A stretch of DNA of 64,000 bases from Oscarella lobularis. Its lineage: Eukaryota; Porifera; Homoscleromorpha; Homosclerophorida; Oscarellidae. Below the pieces are notes generated by a model, which was not told the origin of the DNA, did no database searches, and saw only the letters and a list, made by a program, of their open reading frames with translations. The translations under genes and the position numbers were made by a program. Shown here one piece after another: positions 15,001 to 26,563 of this stretch (position 1 is its first letter; the number at the start of each line of letters is the position of its first letter). The stretch is from contig NC_089190.1 in the NCBI RefSeq assembly GCF_947507565.1, positions 1,550,001 to 1,614,000 on the forward strand, in the 5' to 3' direction.

Positions 15001-18000
15001 CGTACAGTGCGGCGTAACGTCATTGAGCGGGTTGCAGGATTTGACGGTAAATGACTTTGATTTCGTGTTTCTATTCTATTGTGTTTGCTCCGTAGGAAGT
15101 AACCGGATCTTTGCACATCACGGGTACCCAATTGACCGACTTTAAGGGGCTTGAAAACTTGCAGTCGTACGGCTCTGTCGCTGTTATCGGAAACACGGAT
15201 TTGACCACCTTGGCTGACTTGTCGGCGAACGTTACTAGAACGGATTTGACTATCACCGACTTGCTCGTTCAGGCGAACAGCAAGCTTCAAGATGTTGACG
15301 GATTTACTCCAGTGAAGGCAACAACAGGTAGATTAATCATATTTAAACGGTGTATGTCCTTTTAACAATATCGGGTTTAATTCTAGGTGACGTTATTTTG
15401 TCTTCCAATGATTTGAGAAACGTTGACGGCCTAGCGAACGTTCAGACAATCGGAAGGCAGTTTCAAATTGCTCTCGAAGCGGTAAGAACGTACATGCTTG
15501 GGCGTTACTAGTTCCAAGTCAAACGTTGCACTTCTTTAGAATCTTGACAACGTTGATGGTCTGCTTCATCTGCAGTCGATTGGCACAGATCTCGTTGTCT
15601 ACAATGCGCCTACATTAGTCGACTTGGACGGATTGAGCAACGTGAAATCCATCGGAGGTCTCGCTCTAATCATGCTAAACGGAGAACTCTGCTACGTTCT
15701 CGACAAGAAAATCGCCGAGCACTTTGCGAACATAACCCAAACTCTCAACATCCGATTCAACAAGCCGGAATCCCAGTGCACGACGAGAACGTGCGCCACA
15801 ATGCCGTGTTTCGCCGGCGCCACGTGCACGGACGGAGCAATCTATTCCTGCGCCTGTCCGACGGGCTTCAGCGGCGTCAGCTGCGAGCAGTTCAACGAAT
15901 GCACGAGCGATCCTTGCCACAACGGCGCCACGTGCACCGATTTGCCGGGCGGATTTTCTTGTAACTGTCCGTCGGGCGTCACCGGTTCGCTCTGCGACGT
16001 CAACATCGACGAGTGCGCCTCGTCGCCGTGCCGAAACAACGCTACGTGCACGAACGGAATCGACGAGTACAATTGCACGTGCTCGAGCGGTTTTGAAGGA
16101 CACGACTGCGAGACGAATATCGACGAGTGCGCGTCGTCGCCGTGCAACTCAGGTGGCACGTGTTGCGACCAAATAGCCGGATTCCAATGCATTTGCCCAC
16201 TCGGATTAGCAGGACCGTTCTGCGACGTCAACATCGACGAGTGCGCGCCGTCGCAGTGCAGAAACGGAGCGACGTGCGAAGACGGCATTGCTTCTTTCCA
16301 GTGCCGCTGTCCGTCTGGATTTACAGGACAACTTTGCGAAACGGAGCTCGTTGAGTGCGACTCGTCGCCGTGCAAGAACGGCGGCACGTGCTCGGATCTA
16401 GTCGACGGTTTTATTTGTATGTGCGAGAGAGGTTTCACCGGCGCCGAGTGTCAGACGAACGTGGACGATTGCGCGTCCGTGCCGTGCGGAAACGGCGGCA
16501 CTTGCGTCGACGAAGTCGATTCGTTTACGTGCCGCTGTCCAGTCGGTTTCACTGGGCTACGCTGCGAGACGAATTTGAACGAATGCGCGTCGAGTCCGTG
16601 TCAAAATGGCGGCACTTGCGTGGAAAACGGCATCGGTAAATTCGAGTGCGTGTGCCACATTGGTTTTACGGGTGTGATGTGCGAGACGAATATAGACGAT
16701 TGCATTTCGTTTCCATGTCAGAACGGCGGCCTTTGCCGAGATGGCATCGCTGGTTTCTCGTGTGAATGCTCGCAAGGTTTCACTGGCTCTCTCTGCAGCA
16801 TTGAAATAGACGAGTGCGCGCCGACACCGTGCCAAAACGGCGCAACGTGCATGGATAAACTAGCTGGATTTGACTGCCAATGTCCTGACGGTTTAACCGG
16901 CGAAACGTGCCAGCATGCCAAGAGTCTCCGCGACAAACTCGCTCTGCTGTGCAAGGCTGAAAACGTTAGTCTACTTTACAACGAAACAACCGGCCGTTTG
17001 GGATGGAGCGAAAGCAACGTAGCGTCAGTCGATTTCTGCGACTCTAGCCATTTCGTCTTCGTTGCGGACATACAGCAAACGAGTGGCAGCGTGATGACGA
17101 TTTTCGAGGGTACAACCATGGGACGCCTGGTCTCTTTAGAATCGGACGGAGTCGAAAACGTCATCAAGTACAAAGAAAACGGAGTCGTTAGCGAAGAGAG
17201 TTCAACGGTTACTCTCGACGACGAAGTACCTCATCGAGTTCTCGTCGTCAGCACGTCAACTCAGCTCAAAGTTTACATCGACTCTCCGTCTACCGAAGAA
17301 ATGTTCACTCCGTGGACGCCGTTGCCGGGCGCCGGCACCGTAACGACCGGCGGATCGCAGTCTGGATTCGTTCGCAACGCGGCGTCGGCGTGCATTGCCG
17401 ATTCCGCCGATTTGCCTCGATGTCTCTACGCCTGCGCCGATTCGCCGTGCAACAACGGCGGTACGTGCGTCGACAATTATGCCGGTCGTCACTACTGCGT
17501 TTGCCCGTACGGCTACACGGGCGACAATTGCGAGAGCATGCAGACGGTAATGAGCTTCGGCAACATAAGCCGAGCCACGTATCCTCTAGACGCTACCAAT
17601 GTGACGACGTTCGCCTTCAGCTACAGAACGACTTCGAACCAAGGAAACATCTTTTCGTACGTAATAAGAGATAACGCAGTATCTGTTCGCTTTGACGGCA
17701 ACCTGGCTCTGAATCTCAATTGCGACGGGACTACGCAGACGGCCGCGTTGCCCGACGCCTACGCCGACGGACGTTGGCATCGCGTCGAAACGTCGATCGA
17801 CGCGTCGCTCGTTCAAATCGTCGTCGACGGAGTAACGACCGCGCAGCTTGCTCCAATGTGTACCGTCGTCGATGCGGCGAGCGGCGATGTGACGCTCGGC
17901 GCCGGCGACTACGACGGCTGCATACGCGACGTGACGATCAACGGCAATTCGATCGACTCGCAACGCGTCGTTCTCCACGACGCCGCTTTCGGTTGCGCTC

Positions 18001-18557
18001 TGTCGACGGCGCACTTCTACGGCATATCGAAACTCCAATTCAACGTGTCGACGACGTTTAATCGAACGGCGAACGTCGTCGCGCTACGACTCAAGACCGA
18101 ATGCGACACGGGTCTCGTCTATTATACGCGTCAGAGTCAATCCGATGCTGACCCGACTCCAACGGATTTCTTCGCTATTCGTATCGTCGGCGGCAAAGTG
18201 CAATTCCGCTTCCAGACGAGCGCTCTCGCCGCCGCTGAAATAACCAGCACTCAGCGAATCGACGACAACGCTTGGCATACGGTTATCGCGTCGAAAATGG
18301 GAGTTTCCGGCAGTCTTCGAGTTGACGGCGCATCAACGTCTGGAATGGTTCAAGGAAGTTTGGAATCGCTCGATGTGGACGGCGATGTTTGTCTCGGCGG
18401 CGCGCCGGACTCGCCGCACGGTCTCGACGACTATCGCGGCTTCGTTGGGTGCGTGCGGGACGTCGAGGAAGATCGGGTCATGCGTGATTTGAGAGCCTAC
18501 AAGGCATCGCGATTCGTGACGGCGGGAAAGTGCGTGCCGGAATCACCATGTCATTAA
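1..18557 (+). CDS. Giant cadherin / adhesin-repeat / LamG / EGF extracellular adhesion protein (5' end outside window)
   Basis: The reading frame is open from base 1, so the start lies upstream. Exons by frame and splice sites: <1-8767, 8820-9021, 9084-12738, 12796-13168, 13219-14369, 14420-14614, 14675-15046, 15096-15327, 15387-15481, 15540-18557. Domain order by position: repeats of about 110 residues (SLxYxN, EPTPGxR, VxDG, NDxP, LNG motifs) at 1-1440; seven cadherin repeats with DxNDNxP-type calcium motifs at 1440-3650; three LamG-like domains at 3830-5560; more repeats with two or three cadherins to 7770; repeats to 9630; five cadherins to 11230; repeats to 14880; a Receptor-L/leucine-rich-like segment at 14900-15770; ten EGF domains at 15775-16915; then LamG, EGF, LamG, LamG. 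A Ser-Gly run sits at 10079-10114. The role is inferred to be calcium-dependent cell or matrix adhesion. No transmembrane segment is seen before the stop. Confidence 0.93.
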
Positions 18558-18916
18558 GTGGACCGAGTAGAGTAAGAGCACGGATTCTAGAATCCGTGGT
18601 AAGAGACGTTCTTTCAAGTTTTTTGATGTTCTGTTTTGTGTGTATTGTATTAGCGTCTAAAGAATTCATCGTATTCGTGCGAGTCTGGCCCAAATTTCAG
18701 ATGTTAAGAACGTCTCTGGTGCCTCAAAAATTTACAGCCAGAGATTCAATATTTACTACCGTATTTACTCAAGTAATTGTGGTATTTACTTGCACGTGCC
18801 TCTAACGCGAGCGACCTCGAAGTACAAAAGGCAGAAACGGTTTCTACTCTTCGTTTTCGGCATCGTCGCTCATCGCAGAGTCACTGCAACAGTCGCGCTG
18901 TCAACTCCTTTAAAGA
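18558..18916. other. Intergenic gap between adhesion gene and CANT1
   Basis: This is 359 bases of 3' flank and upstream region. A short open stretch at 18530-18805, in another frame from the adhesion gene, encodes a hydrophobic run (FLMFCFVCIVLA). I could not join it to the gene with a convincing splice site. No other gene is visible. Confidence 0.5.
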
Positions 18917-20113
18917 ATGCGCGCTTTGCCGGCCCTGAGAGCTCCCCTACAGCCTCCCGAACGATCGATGCGCTTCGCCAAGCGCATCACCGTCATTCTC
19001 GTCCTAATCGGCTTCGTCGTAACAATCGTCATCGTCCTACCAGACGAAAAGAACCCGAGCTTGGCTCGAAAGCGCTTCGCTCGCTCGTCGCCACACCAAC
19101 AACCTCCGCCGCCCATCATCCTCAACACGACGTATCCTCACACGAAACCGCGCCGTCTCGCCGACGGCGAACGCGTCTATCGAATCGGCATCGTCGCCGA
19201 CTTGGACACCGATTCGGCGATCAAATCGTCGGACGGCAAAGCGCCGACGAAATGGCGAAGCTATCTCAAACGCGGCGATCTCGTCGTCGCGAAAAATCGT
19301 CGCAGCGCCGAAATCACGTGGGACGCGCGACGCGTCGAATTGACGTCGTCCATTTCCGAGCGTGGGCGTGGTATGGAATTATCCGACTTGACCTTCTTCA
19401 ACGGGAAACTTCTCGCCGTCGACGATCGCACGGGAATCGTCTTCTACGTGCGCGGCTTCGATCGACGCGACGTCGAGGAAATCGCCGTCGTGCCGTGGAC
19501 GATACTGAGCGACGGTCCGGGCGGCATCGCGAAGGGTTTCAAAGGCGAGTGGATGACCGTGCACAATCGGCATCTCTACGTCGGCGGATTGGGCAAAGTT
19601 TGGACGACGACGCGCGGCGAAGTGCGCAACGCTCATCCGCAGTGGGTCAAGAAGGTCGGCCCTCTCGGCGGCGTTCGGCATCTGAACTGGATCGACAATT
19701 ACAATGCGTTGCACTCGGCGATCGGGATCGAGCATCCGGGATACGTTATACACGAGGCGGCGTGCTGGAGCGACGTTCATCGGCGCTGGTTCTTCTTGCC
19801 GCGACGCGCGAGTCGCGAGTCGTATGACGATCAGGAGGATGAGCGTCGTGCGACGAATTTGCTCATTAGTTGCGACGAGCGATTTCGTGACGTCACGTAT
19901 CGACGAATTGGCGCGCTTAATCCGACGGTCGGGTTTTCGTCGTTTAAGTTCGTTCCCGGTACGGGAGATTCGATTATATTGGCCGTCAAGTCGGAGGAGG
20001 ATCGAGGTCACATAGAGTCCTATGTGACCGTATTTTCCGTTGACGGCGATATACTAATGGAGCCGACTCTTATTGGAGACCGGACCAAGTATGAAGGTAT
20101 TGAATTTCTCTAG
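18917..20113 (+). CDS. CANT1: Soluble calcium-activated nucleotidase (apyrase, CANT1 family)
   Basis: A single-exon 398-residue protein. Residues about 22-42 are a hydrophobic signal-anchor, so it is probably a type II membrane protein of the ER/Golgi. The rest matches the apyrase family along its length: YRIGIVADLDTDS, SDLTFFNGKLLAVDDRTG, a WMTVHNRHLYVGG segment, and the C-terminal IGDRTKYEGIEFL. Family members hydrolyse UDP and GDP in a calcium-dependent way, which supports protein glycosylation in the secretory pathway. The start is the first ATG that gives the arginine-rich cytosolic end before the anchor; a second in-frame ATG lies 17 codons later. The absence of introns contrasts with every neighbouring gene and could reflect retroposition or intron loss. 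Confidence 0.93.
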   Translation: MRALPALRAPLQPPERSMRFAKRITVILVLIGFVVTIVIVLPDEKNPSLARKRFARSSPHQQPPPPIILNTTYPHTKPRRLADGERVYRIGIVADLDTDSAIKSSDGKAPTKWRSYLKRGDLVVAKNRRSAEITWDARRVELTSSISERGRGMELSDLTFFNGKLLAVDDRTGIVFYVRGFDRRDVEEIAVVPWTILSDGPGGIAKGFKGEWMTVHNRHLYVGGLGKVWTTTRGEVRNAHPQWVKKVGPLGGVRHLNWIDNYNALHSAIGIEHPGYVIHEAACWSDVHRRWFFLPRRASRESYDDQEDERRATNLLISCDERFRDVTYRRIGALNPTVGFSSFKFVPGTGDSIILAVKSEEDRGHIESYVTVFSVDGDILMEPTLIGDRTKYEGIEFL

Positions 20114-20147
20114 AGTCTTTATTCTGCACGGACTAAGCCTACTACCC

Positions 20148-20183
20148 CGACTCTCACTCTCTCTCACTCTCTCACTATATAAA
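20148..20183 (+). promoter_or_regulatory. Pyrimidine tract and TATA box upstream of fucosidase copy 1
   Basis: A CT-rich tract (about 20148-20175) runs into TATATAAA at 20176-20183, 85 bases upstream of the copy 1 ATG. This is the clearest core promoter in the array. I did not see an equally clear TATA box before copies 2 or 3. Confidence 0.5.
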
Positions 20184-20267
20184 GCATTCACAGTATAGTT
20201 TAGACCTGTACGTGAGTACTAATGCAAAGTAGGTGCTCATCACGCGACCGTCTCTACTCTCAACCCT

Positions 20268-23036
20268 ATGCTTCGTTTCGTTGCTTTGGCGTGTGCTCTC
20301 CTTTGTGCCGCGAGCGGCGCCAACGCCGCTTCGTGCACGCAAAAAGTTCCCGATCAGTCGTCGACGAGCGGCTGCTACACATACGATTTGTCTGCCCTCG
20401 CCTCGGCGGTTTTTACGGTATCGGACGGTCAGGGTCACAACTACTCTGCTAGCGTTTGTGCGGACGTGAGCGCCACGCCAGCGCAGTGCAAGAACAAGCC
20501 AAAGGCTCCCGGTTATCAGTACGACTCAAAAGGCTGTTATGTTCTCGGTTTGCTCAATGAAACGATGACAGTATATGCGGCTGTGTCCGAGAGTTCCTGA
20601 TTCTTGTTAAGTGTCGTCTTTCTTTTCTAGTATCCAGTCGACCTACAGAAGTCTGAGAGGGGCGTTCGCGTTGTTTACAGCGGGGGCGGTAGGTCTGCTC
20701 AATTCTACGTGCACTACAATGAATGAGGCAAGGTGCTCTTTTTAGATCTCGACAGGGCAATGATACTCGACTTTTTCTGTGACAAGGACGTGGATATGAT
20801 GGTTCAGTCGGTCATTGAGTATCCAGCGGACACATTCAGATGTAGGAAAGTTCCTCACGCCTTAGCGTCTACTATCGCTTCGTTTTAGTTCTCATTTACT
20901 CGTCTCATGCATGTCCCGCAAGTATGAGCAAAACAGAGTCTTGTCCTTTTCCTAAATTCGAAAACAATTGGAGGGTAGGGTAGATTCGCTTGAAACTAAA
21001 TCAATTGAATCTATTGTTTTTTCACCAGAGCCTTGCTTTCAGACCGATTCCAACTTGGTTCGACGACGCTAAATTTGGCATATTCAGTACGAGATACTGG
21101 TGCATGATGGAATGGGGGGGCATGGAGATCTTTTTCTCTAGTTCACTGGGGAATTTTCAGCGTACCGTCATTTAAAACCGAGTGGTATTGGCGTCGTCTA
21201 ATGGAAGGAGAGCCAGACTTCGTTAACTTTCACAATAAAAATTTTGGCTGCAGTGGAGTTCAGCCTGACAAATTTCCCTGCACAGGTCCACCATTCAAGT
21301 AAGCCAGACGTGGATAGACGAAATCAAGGCTAAGATATTCCTTTCAGATATGGTGACTTTGCTCCAATGTTCAAAGCTGAAATGTACGATCCAGACGCCT
21401 GGGCAGCGATGTTCAAACGCGCTGGAGCTAAATGTAGGTAGAGCGCAACTGAATTTGTTTCTCTGCATGACGAGTGACCTTTCGCAAGACGTCGTCTTGA
21501 CATCGAAGCATCACGAAGGCTGGTGCAACTTCCCAAGCCCTCAGGTGAGCAAATGAAAGCTGTCACACACATTACTTTGCTACATTGTTATTCTTTATTC
21601 TCTTCTAGCACTGGAATTGGAACAGGTAGAAAAAACATTGTCGTACATACCATCCTCTGTATCTCTTTATAGCATGGATGTTGGACCTGTACGAGATCTC
21701 GTTGGCAATTTGACGAGCAGCGTCAGGGCTCAAGGACTCGTTATGGGACTGTATCACAGTCTCAGAGAATGGTACAATCCTCTCTACATCCAAGACAATG
21801 ATAATAACTGCTCAACAACGGCGTTCGTCGACGAAATATTAATTCCAACGCTGGAAGACATGGTCAATAAATATCAGGTAGAATATGAAACAAAGCATTT
21901 ACACATTGTAGTTGGTTTTACTCGTAGCCCGATGTGATTTGGGCTGATGGAGCTGGCGATGCGCCTTGCACGCACGATTCAGTAAAGTACTGGAAAGCGC
22001 CAAGCTTTCTTAGTTGGCTCTACAATAATGGTCCAAATCGAAATACAGTTCTTGTTAATAGCAGGCCAGTAAATCTCTTATTCATTTTTTATAACGATAG
22101 TGGAACTAACAGGTGGGGTACTGGAGCTGGAGGAGACTACAACACTGGTCACGACAGGTACACACACTACACTCCCTCGCGACACCGTCTACTATACTCA
22201 TAGTCAAACTCAATAGGTTCAGTCCTGGCGTTTTGCAGCCTGAGAAATGGGAAAGTTGCTATACGATACAAAAGAGTTCGTGGGGATACGATAGAACGGT
22301 AAGCTGACACGTACACTATACCATGCAAGTCTTACGGTACATACAGGAGGCTCTTGATCATTTCTGGAATTCATCGAATCTTATTTATCAACTTGTGTCG
22401 TCAGTCGCTTGCAATGGGTAAACTCGAAGCGTTCTGCCATGTTTGATGATATTTGAATGCTAGCAATCTTCTGCTCAATGTTGGTCCTACTCACGATGGA
22501 AGAATTTTGCCTATATTTGAAGATCGGCTTACGGAGATGGGCGACTGGCTGATTGTATGCGATGTCGAATGCGATACGTGCACTACGTTGTTTTTCTGCA
22601 GATCAATGGTGAAGCTATTTACAATACGACTCCTTACAAAGTACAGTTTGACACCAGCAAAAAGCACACGTGGTTCACTTCTCCAAAGGTAAGTTATCCT
22701 CGAGCTCGCTACAGCGTCGTTATTTGCTTGAACAAGCTTCCGTCTGGACGCTGTAACTGTACAACAGCATACGCCATCACATTCGAATGGCCTGATGCAG
22801 GTTGCTAGTTTTTATCTATTGATACTTACTTAACCAGTGTTTTTAAAGGAAACGACTTTGTTCTGACCCAGATACACTCAACTACGACGACGTCGGTCAC
22901 TCTCTTGGGGTACAGCGGCGCAATCAAATTTACGCAAAAATCGGACGGGCTTCACATCATGCCACCTGTTGTGAGTCCTAGTGAAAACCCATCTTCTATT
23001 GCTTGGGTTTACAAAATGACAAATCTGATGGCCTAA
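20268..23036 (+). CDS. MRH-domain / GH29 alpha-L-fucosidase fusion, copy 1
   Basis: Eighteen exons encode 628 residues: 20268-20570, 20631-20688, 20746-20841, 20889-20974, 21029-21086, 21142-21298, 21348-21433, 21489-21544, 21609-21625, 21673-21877, 21928-22064, 22113-22157, 22217-22298, 22347-22417, 22464-22554, 22602-22688, 22737-22800, 22849-23036. After a signal peptide (about 1-19), residues 20-170 resemble a mannose-6-phosphate-receptor repeat: [30 protein letters not shown] and [11 protein letters not shown]29 domain follows: KFGIFIHWG (His202), [26 protein letters not shown] (Asp381 aligns with the family nucleophile), SSWGYDRT and [14 protein letters not shown]29 enzymes remove alpha-L-fucose from glycoconjugates, typically in lysosomes. 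Exon 9 is only 17 bases. Compared with the other copies it lacks four residues after the GGD motif. Confidence 0.93.
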
Positions 23037-23456
23037 AACGGTCTGCTGCAATGCTGAGTAGTCAAACTTGCTCGGCCATTTCTCTGTGTGTCTAAGCGTC
23101 TGCCTGCTGTTCTTTTCTTTCTTATCTACGCGAGTTTGGTTTTGACCTATTATGTCTAAATGCACTCTACTTTTTAGTGTCTTTTGTGTTGACTGAAGAA
23201 AGCAGGCCATCATGCAGGTACATCACCAGGTGAGACATCTTATCTTATTTACTAAAGCTAGCATACACGATTTAATTGTAATAGATAAATACTATTAATT
23301 GTGGCGAACGATTTAGTGACGTCGGAAGCATTGAGGCGCTCAATCCGTTTAAGGTATTCTTAAATCCGCACAGACTAAACTCTCAATACATAGCCTCGAC
23401 CTAGTGCAAAGTATAGGTGCTCATCACGAGACCGTCACCGCCTCAACGCTAACGCT
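23037..23456. other. Spacer between fucosidase copies 1 and 2
   Basis: It holds copy 1 3' flank and copy 2 upstream sequence. The stretch at 23040-23230 recurs after copies 2 and 3 in diverged form (AGTAGTCAAACTTGCTCGG and a following CT-rich block), so it is part of the duplicated unit. No further gene is seen. Confidence 0.5.
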
Positions 23457-26259
23457 ATGCTTCGTTTTGTCGCTTTGGCGTGTGCTCTCATTTGTGCTCC
23501 GGGCGACGTTGGCGCCGCTTCGTGCCCACAAAAAGTTCCTGATCTGTCGTCGGCGAGCGGCTGCTACACATACGATTTATCAGCCCTCGCCACAACGGTT
23601 TTCACTGCGACGGACGGTCGCGGCTACAACTATTCTGTTAGCGTTTGTGCAGACGTGACCATGCCGGCGCAGTGCAAGAGCAAGCCAAAGGCTCCTGGCT
23701 ATGTATATTTTAACAGCTCTTGTTATGTTCTCGGTTTGCTGAATGAGACGATGACGGTATGCGAGAGTTCGAGGTTCTAGCGTTAAGTGTCGACTTTCGT
23801 TTGCAGTATCCAGTGGATCCACAGAAGCCTGAAAGAGGGGTTCGCGTTGTTTACCGCGGGGGCGGTAGGTCTGATAATTAGGCTAGGTGCACTAATGAAG
23901 CAATGCGCTTTTCTTTTTAAGATTTTAATTCTGATGGCATGGACAGGGCGATGGTGCTTGACTTTTTCTGCGACAAGGACGTGGAAATGATGCTTCAGTC
24001 GGTTTTCGAGTATCCACCGTACACATACAGATGTATATGAAAGGTCTTCCTCGTATATTAGCGTCTACGGTTTTGCTTTATTAGTTGTCATTTACTCGTC
24101 TCATGCATGCCCCACAAGTATGAACAAAACAGAGTCGTGCCCTTCTCCTAAATTTGAAAACAATTGGAGGGTACGTTAGATTTGTCTGAAACTGCTAGAT
24201 TCATTCATATCTTCCACCAGAGCCTTTCCTTCAGGCCGACTCCTAGTTGGTTTGATGACGCTAAATTTGGAATTTTTGGTAAGACTGCCACTGGTGTATG
24301 ATAAAATGGGCATGGGCGTCTTTTTCTCTAGTTAACTGGGGACTATACACCGTACCGTCATTCAAAACTGAGTGGTACTGGCATGAGCTCATGGCAGGAA
24401 ATCCGGTCTTTGTTAACTTTCACAATAAAAACTACGGCTGCAGTGGAGTCCGTCCTGACAAATTTCCTTGCACAGGTCCTCCGTTCAAGTAAGTCATGCA
24501 CTCACTGATAGATAAATTGAAGATCAAGAAATATACTACTTTCAGATATGCTGACTTTGTTCCGATGTTCAAAGCTGAAATGTACGACCCAGACGCCTGG
24601 GCAGCGATGTTCAAACGCGCTGGAGCTAAATGTAAGTATAGCGCAATTAAGTTGTTTCTACATGACGAGTAATCTTTCCCAAGACGTCGTATTGTCTTCA
24701 AAGCATCACGAAGGCTGGTGCAACTTCCCAAGTCCTCAGGCAAGCAAATGAGAAACTTTCACGCATTACTTCGCTATTTTTATTCTCTTCTAGCATTGGA
24801 ATTGGAACAGGTAGAAAAAATTGACCGCACATTATGATTTCCCTATAGACATTCCTCTTTCTCTAGCATGGATGTTGGACCTGTGCGAGATCTCGTTGGC
24901 ACTTTGACGAGCAGCGCTAGAGCTCAAGGACTTGTTATGGGACTGTACCACAGCCTCAGAGAATGGTACAATCCTCTCTACGTTCAAGACAATAATAATA
25001 GCTGCGCAACAACGGCGTTTGTCGACGAAATATTGTTGCCAACGCTTGAAGACATTGTCAATAAATATCAAGTAGAGTACAAAGAAAAAAAGCGTTACAT
25101 TTTTTAGGTAGTTGTACTTCTAGCCTGATGTGATTTGGGCTGATGGAGCTGGCGATGCACCTTGTACGCACGATTCAACGAAGTACTGGAAAGCGCCGAA
25201 CTTTATTAGTTGGCTATACAATAATGGTCCAAATCAAAATACAGTTCTTGTTAATAACAGGCCAGTGAATGTCACCCTCTGGTCTATTATTATAACAGAA
25301 GTGAATTTAGGTGGGGTTCTGGATCTGGAGGAGACTACAACACTGGTGGTGACAGGTAAACGAAAGATACCACACTCTTTCCTGGCGACGTCTTTACAGT
25401 AGTGAAATTCAATAGGTTCAGTCCTGGAGTTTTGCAGCCTGAGAAATGGGAAAGTTGCTATACAATACAAATGAGTTCGTGGGGATACGACAGAACAGTA
25501 AGCTAACACCTACTAGTACTACCTTGCATTGAGCGAAAATAATTGGCGTCCTACATACAGGAAGCCCTTGATCACTTCTGGAATGCATCGCATCTTATTT
25601 ATCAACTTGTGTCGTCAGTCGCTTGCAATGGGTAAACACACAGCAGCGTTCTGCTATGTTTTGATGGTAGTTGAATGCTAGCAACCTCCTGCTCAACGTT
25701 GGTCCTACTCACGATGGAAGAATTTTGCCTATATTTGAAGATCGGCTTACGGAGATGGGCGACTGGCTGATTGTATGCAATGTGGAATGCGATATATGCA
25801 CTACGTTGTTTCTCTGCAGATCAATGGTGAAGCTATTTACAATACGACTCCTTACAAAGTGCAGTTTGACACCAGTAAAAAGCACACGTGGTTCACTTCT
25901 CCAAAAGTAAGCTATTGTTGAACTTGCTTCTGCATCGTTATTTGCTTGAACAAGCTTCCGTCTGGACGCTGTAACTGTACAACAGCATACGCCATCACAT
26001 TTGAATGGCCTGACGCAGGTTTCCAGTATTTTATCTATTGATACTCGCTGTATCTAACGAATGTTTCAAAGGAAACGACTTTGTTCTAACCCAGATACAC
26101 TCGACTACAGCGACATCAATTACTCTTCTGGGGTACAGTGGCGCAATCATATTTACGCAAAAATCAGACGGACTTCACATCATGCCACCTGTTTTGAGTC
26201 CTAGTGAAAATCCGTCGTCTATTGCTTGGGTTTACAAAATGACAAATCTGACGGCCTAA
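23457..26259 (+). CDS. MRH-domain / GH29 alpha-L-fucosidase fusion, copy 2 (active-site His replaced)
   Basis: Eighteen exons encode 632 residues, with the same exon structure as copy 1: 23457-23756, 23807-23864, 23922-24032, 24085-24170, 24221-24278, 24332-24488, 24546-24631, 24684-24739, 24794-24810, 24867-25071, 25124-25260, 25311-25355, 25416-25497, 25561-25631, 25682-25772, 25820-25906, 25955-26018, 26072-26259. The signal peptide and MRH-like domain are intact. The GH29 motif that reads KFGIFIHWG in copies 1 and 3 reads KFGIFVNWG here, so the conserved His is Asn206 (codon AAC across the 24278/24332 junction). The HH pair (SKHHEGWC) and the WADG nucleophile motif remain. Two introns use GC donors (after 24739 and after 25260). 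It is likely expressed but with altered or lost fucosidase activity, possibly lectin-like; that is inference. Confidence 0.92.
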
Positions 26260-26563
26260 ACAGTCTTGCTGCGATGCTGAGTAGTCAAACTTGCTCGGTC
26301 GTCACTGTGTGAGTTTCTGTCTGCTGCTCTTTCTTTCTTATCTACCCAAGTTTGCTTCTGAATGCTCTCTACTTTTTTTAGTCTCTTGGGTCGAGTAAAA
26401 AGAGCAGGCCATGCAGCTCCAGGTAGGTCATTCCAGGTGAGGCATCTATATTTATTTATTTATTTATTTATTTATTTCCGGCAGCAGTCTCGCGAGCCGG
26501 AGCTCCGTTCTTATGCAAAGTACGTTGGTGCTCATCACGAGACCGTCTCTACTCAACGCCGCT
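26260..26563. other. Spacer between fucosidase copies 2 and 3
   Basis: About 300 bases of 3' flank homologous to the copy 1 flank, then a TTTA microsatellite, then the copy 3 leader. An in-frame upstream ATG at 26513 would add 17 residues, but the MLRF start shared by all copies is preferred. Confidence 0.5.
26448..26477. repeat. (TTTA)n microsatellite
   Basis: About seven uninterrupted TTTA units lie just upstream of fucosidase copy 3. Confidence 0.9.

Noticed and set aside
18530-18805. Short ORF with a hydrophobic run as a separate membrane protein
   Set aside because: It overlaps the end of the adhesion gene in another frame, has no family match and no own promoter or splice support.
22065-22112. 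Reading straight through fucosidase copy 1 intron 11 as coding sequence
   Set aside because: It is in frame in copy 1 only. In copies 2 and 3 the homologous stretch is 50 and 56 bases and breaks the frame, so an intron with a GC donor is more consistent.
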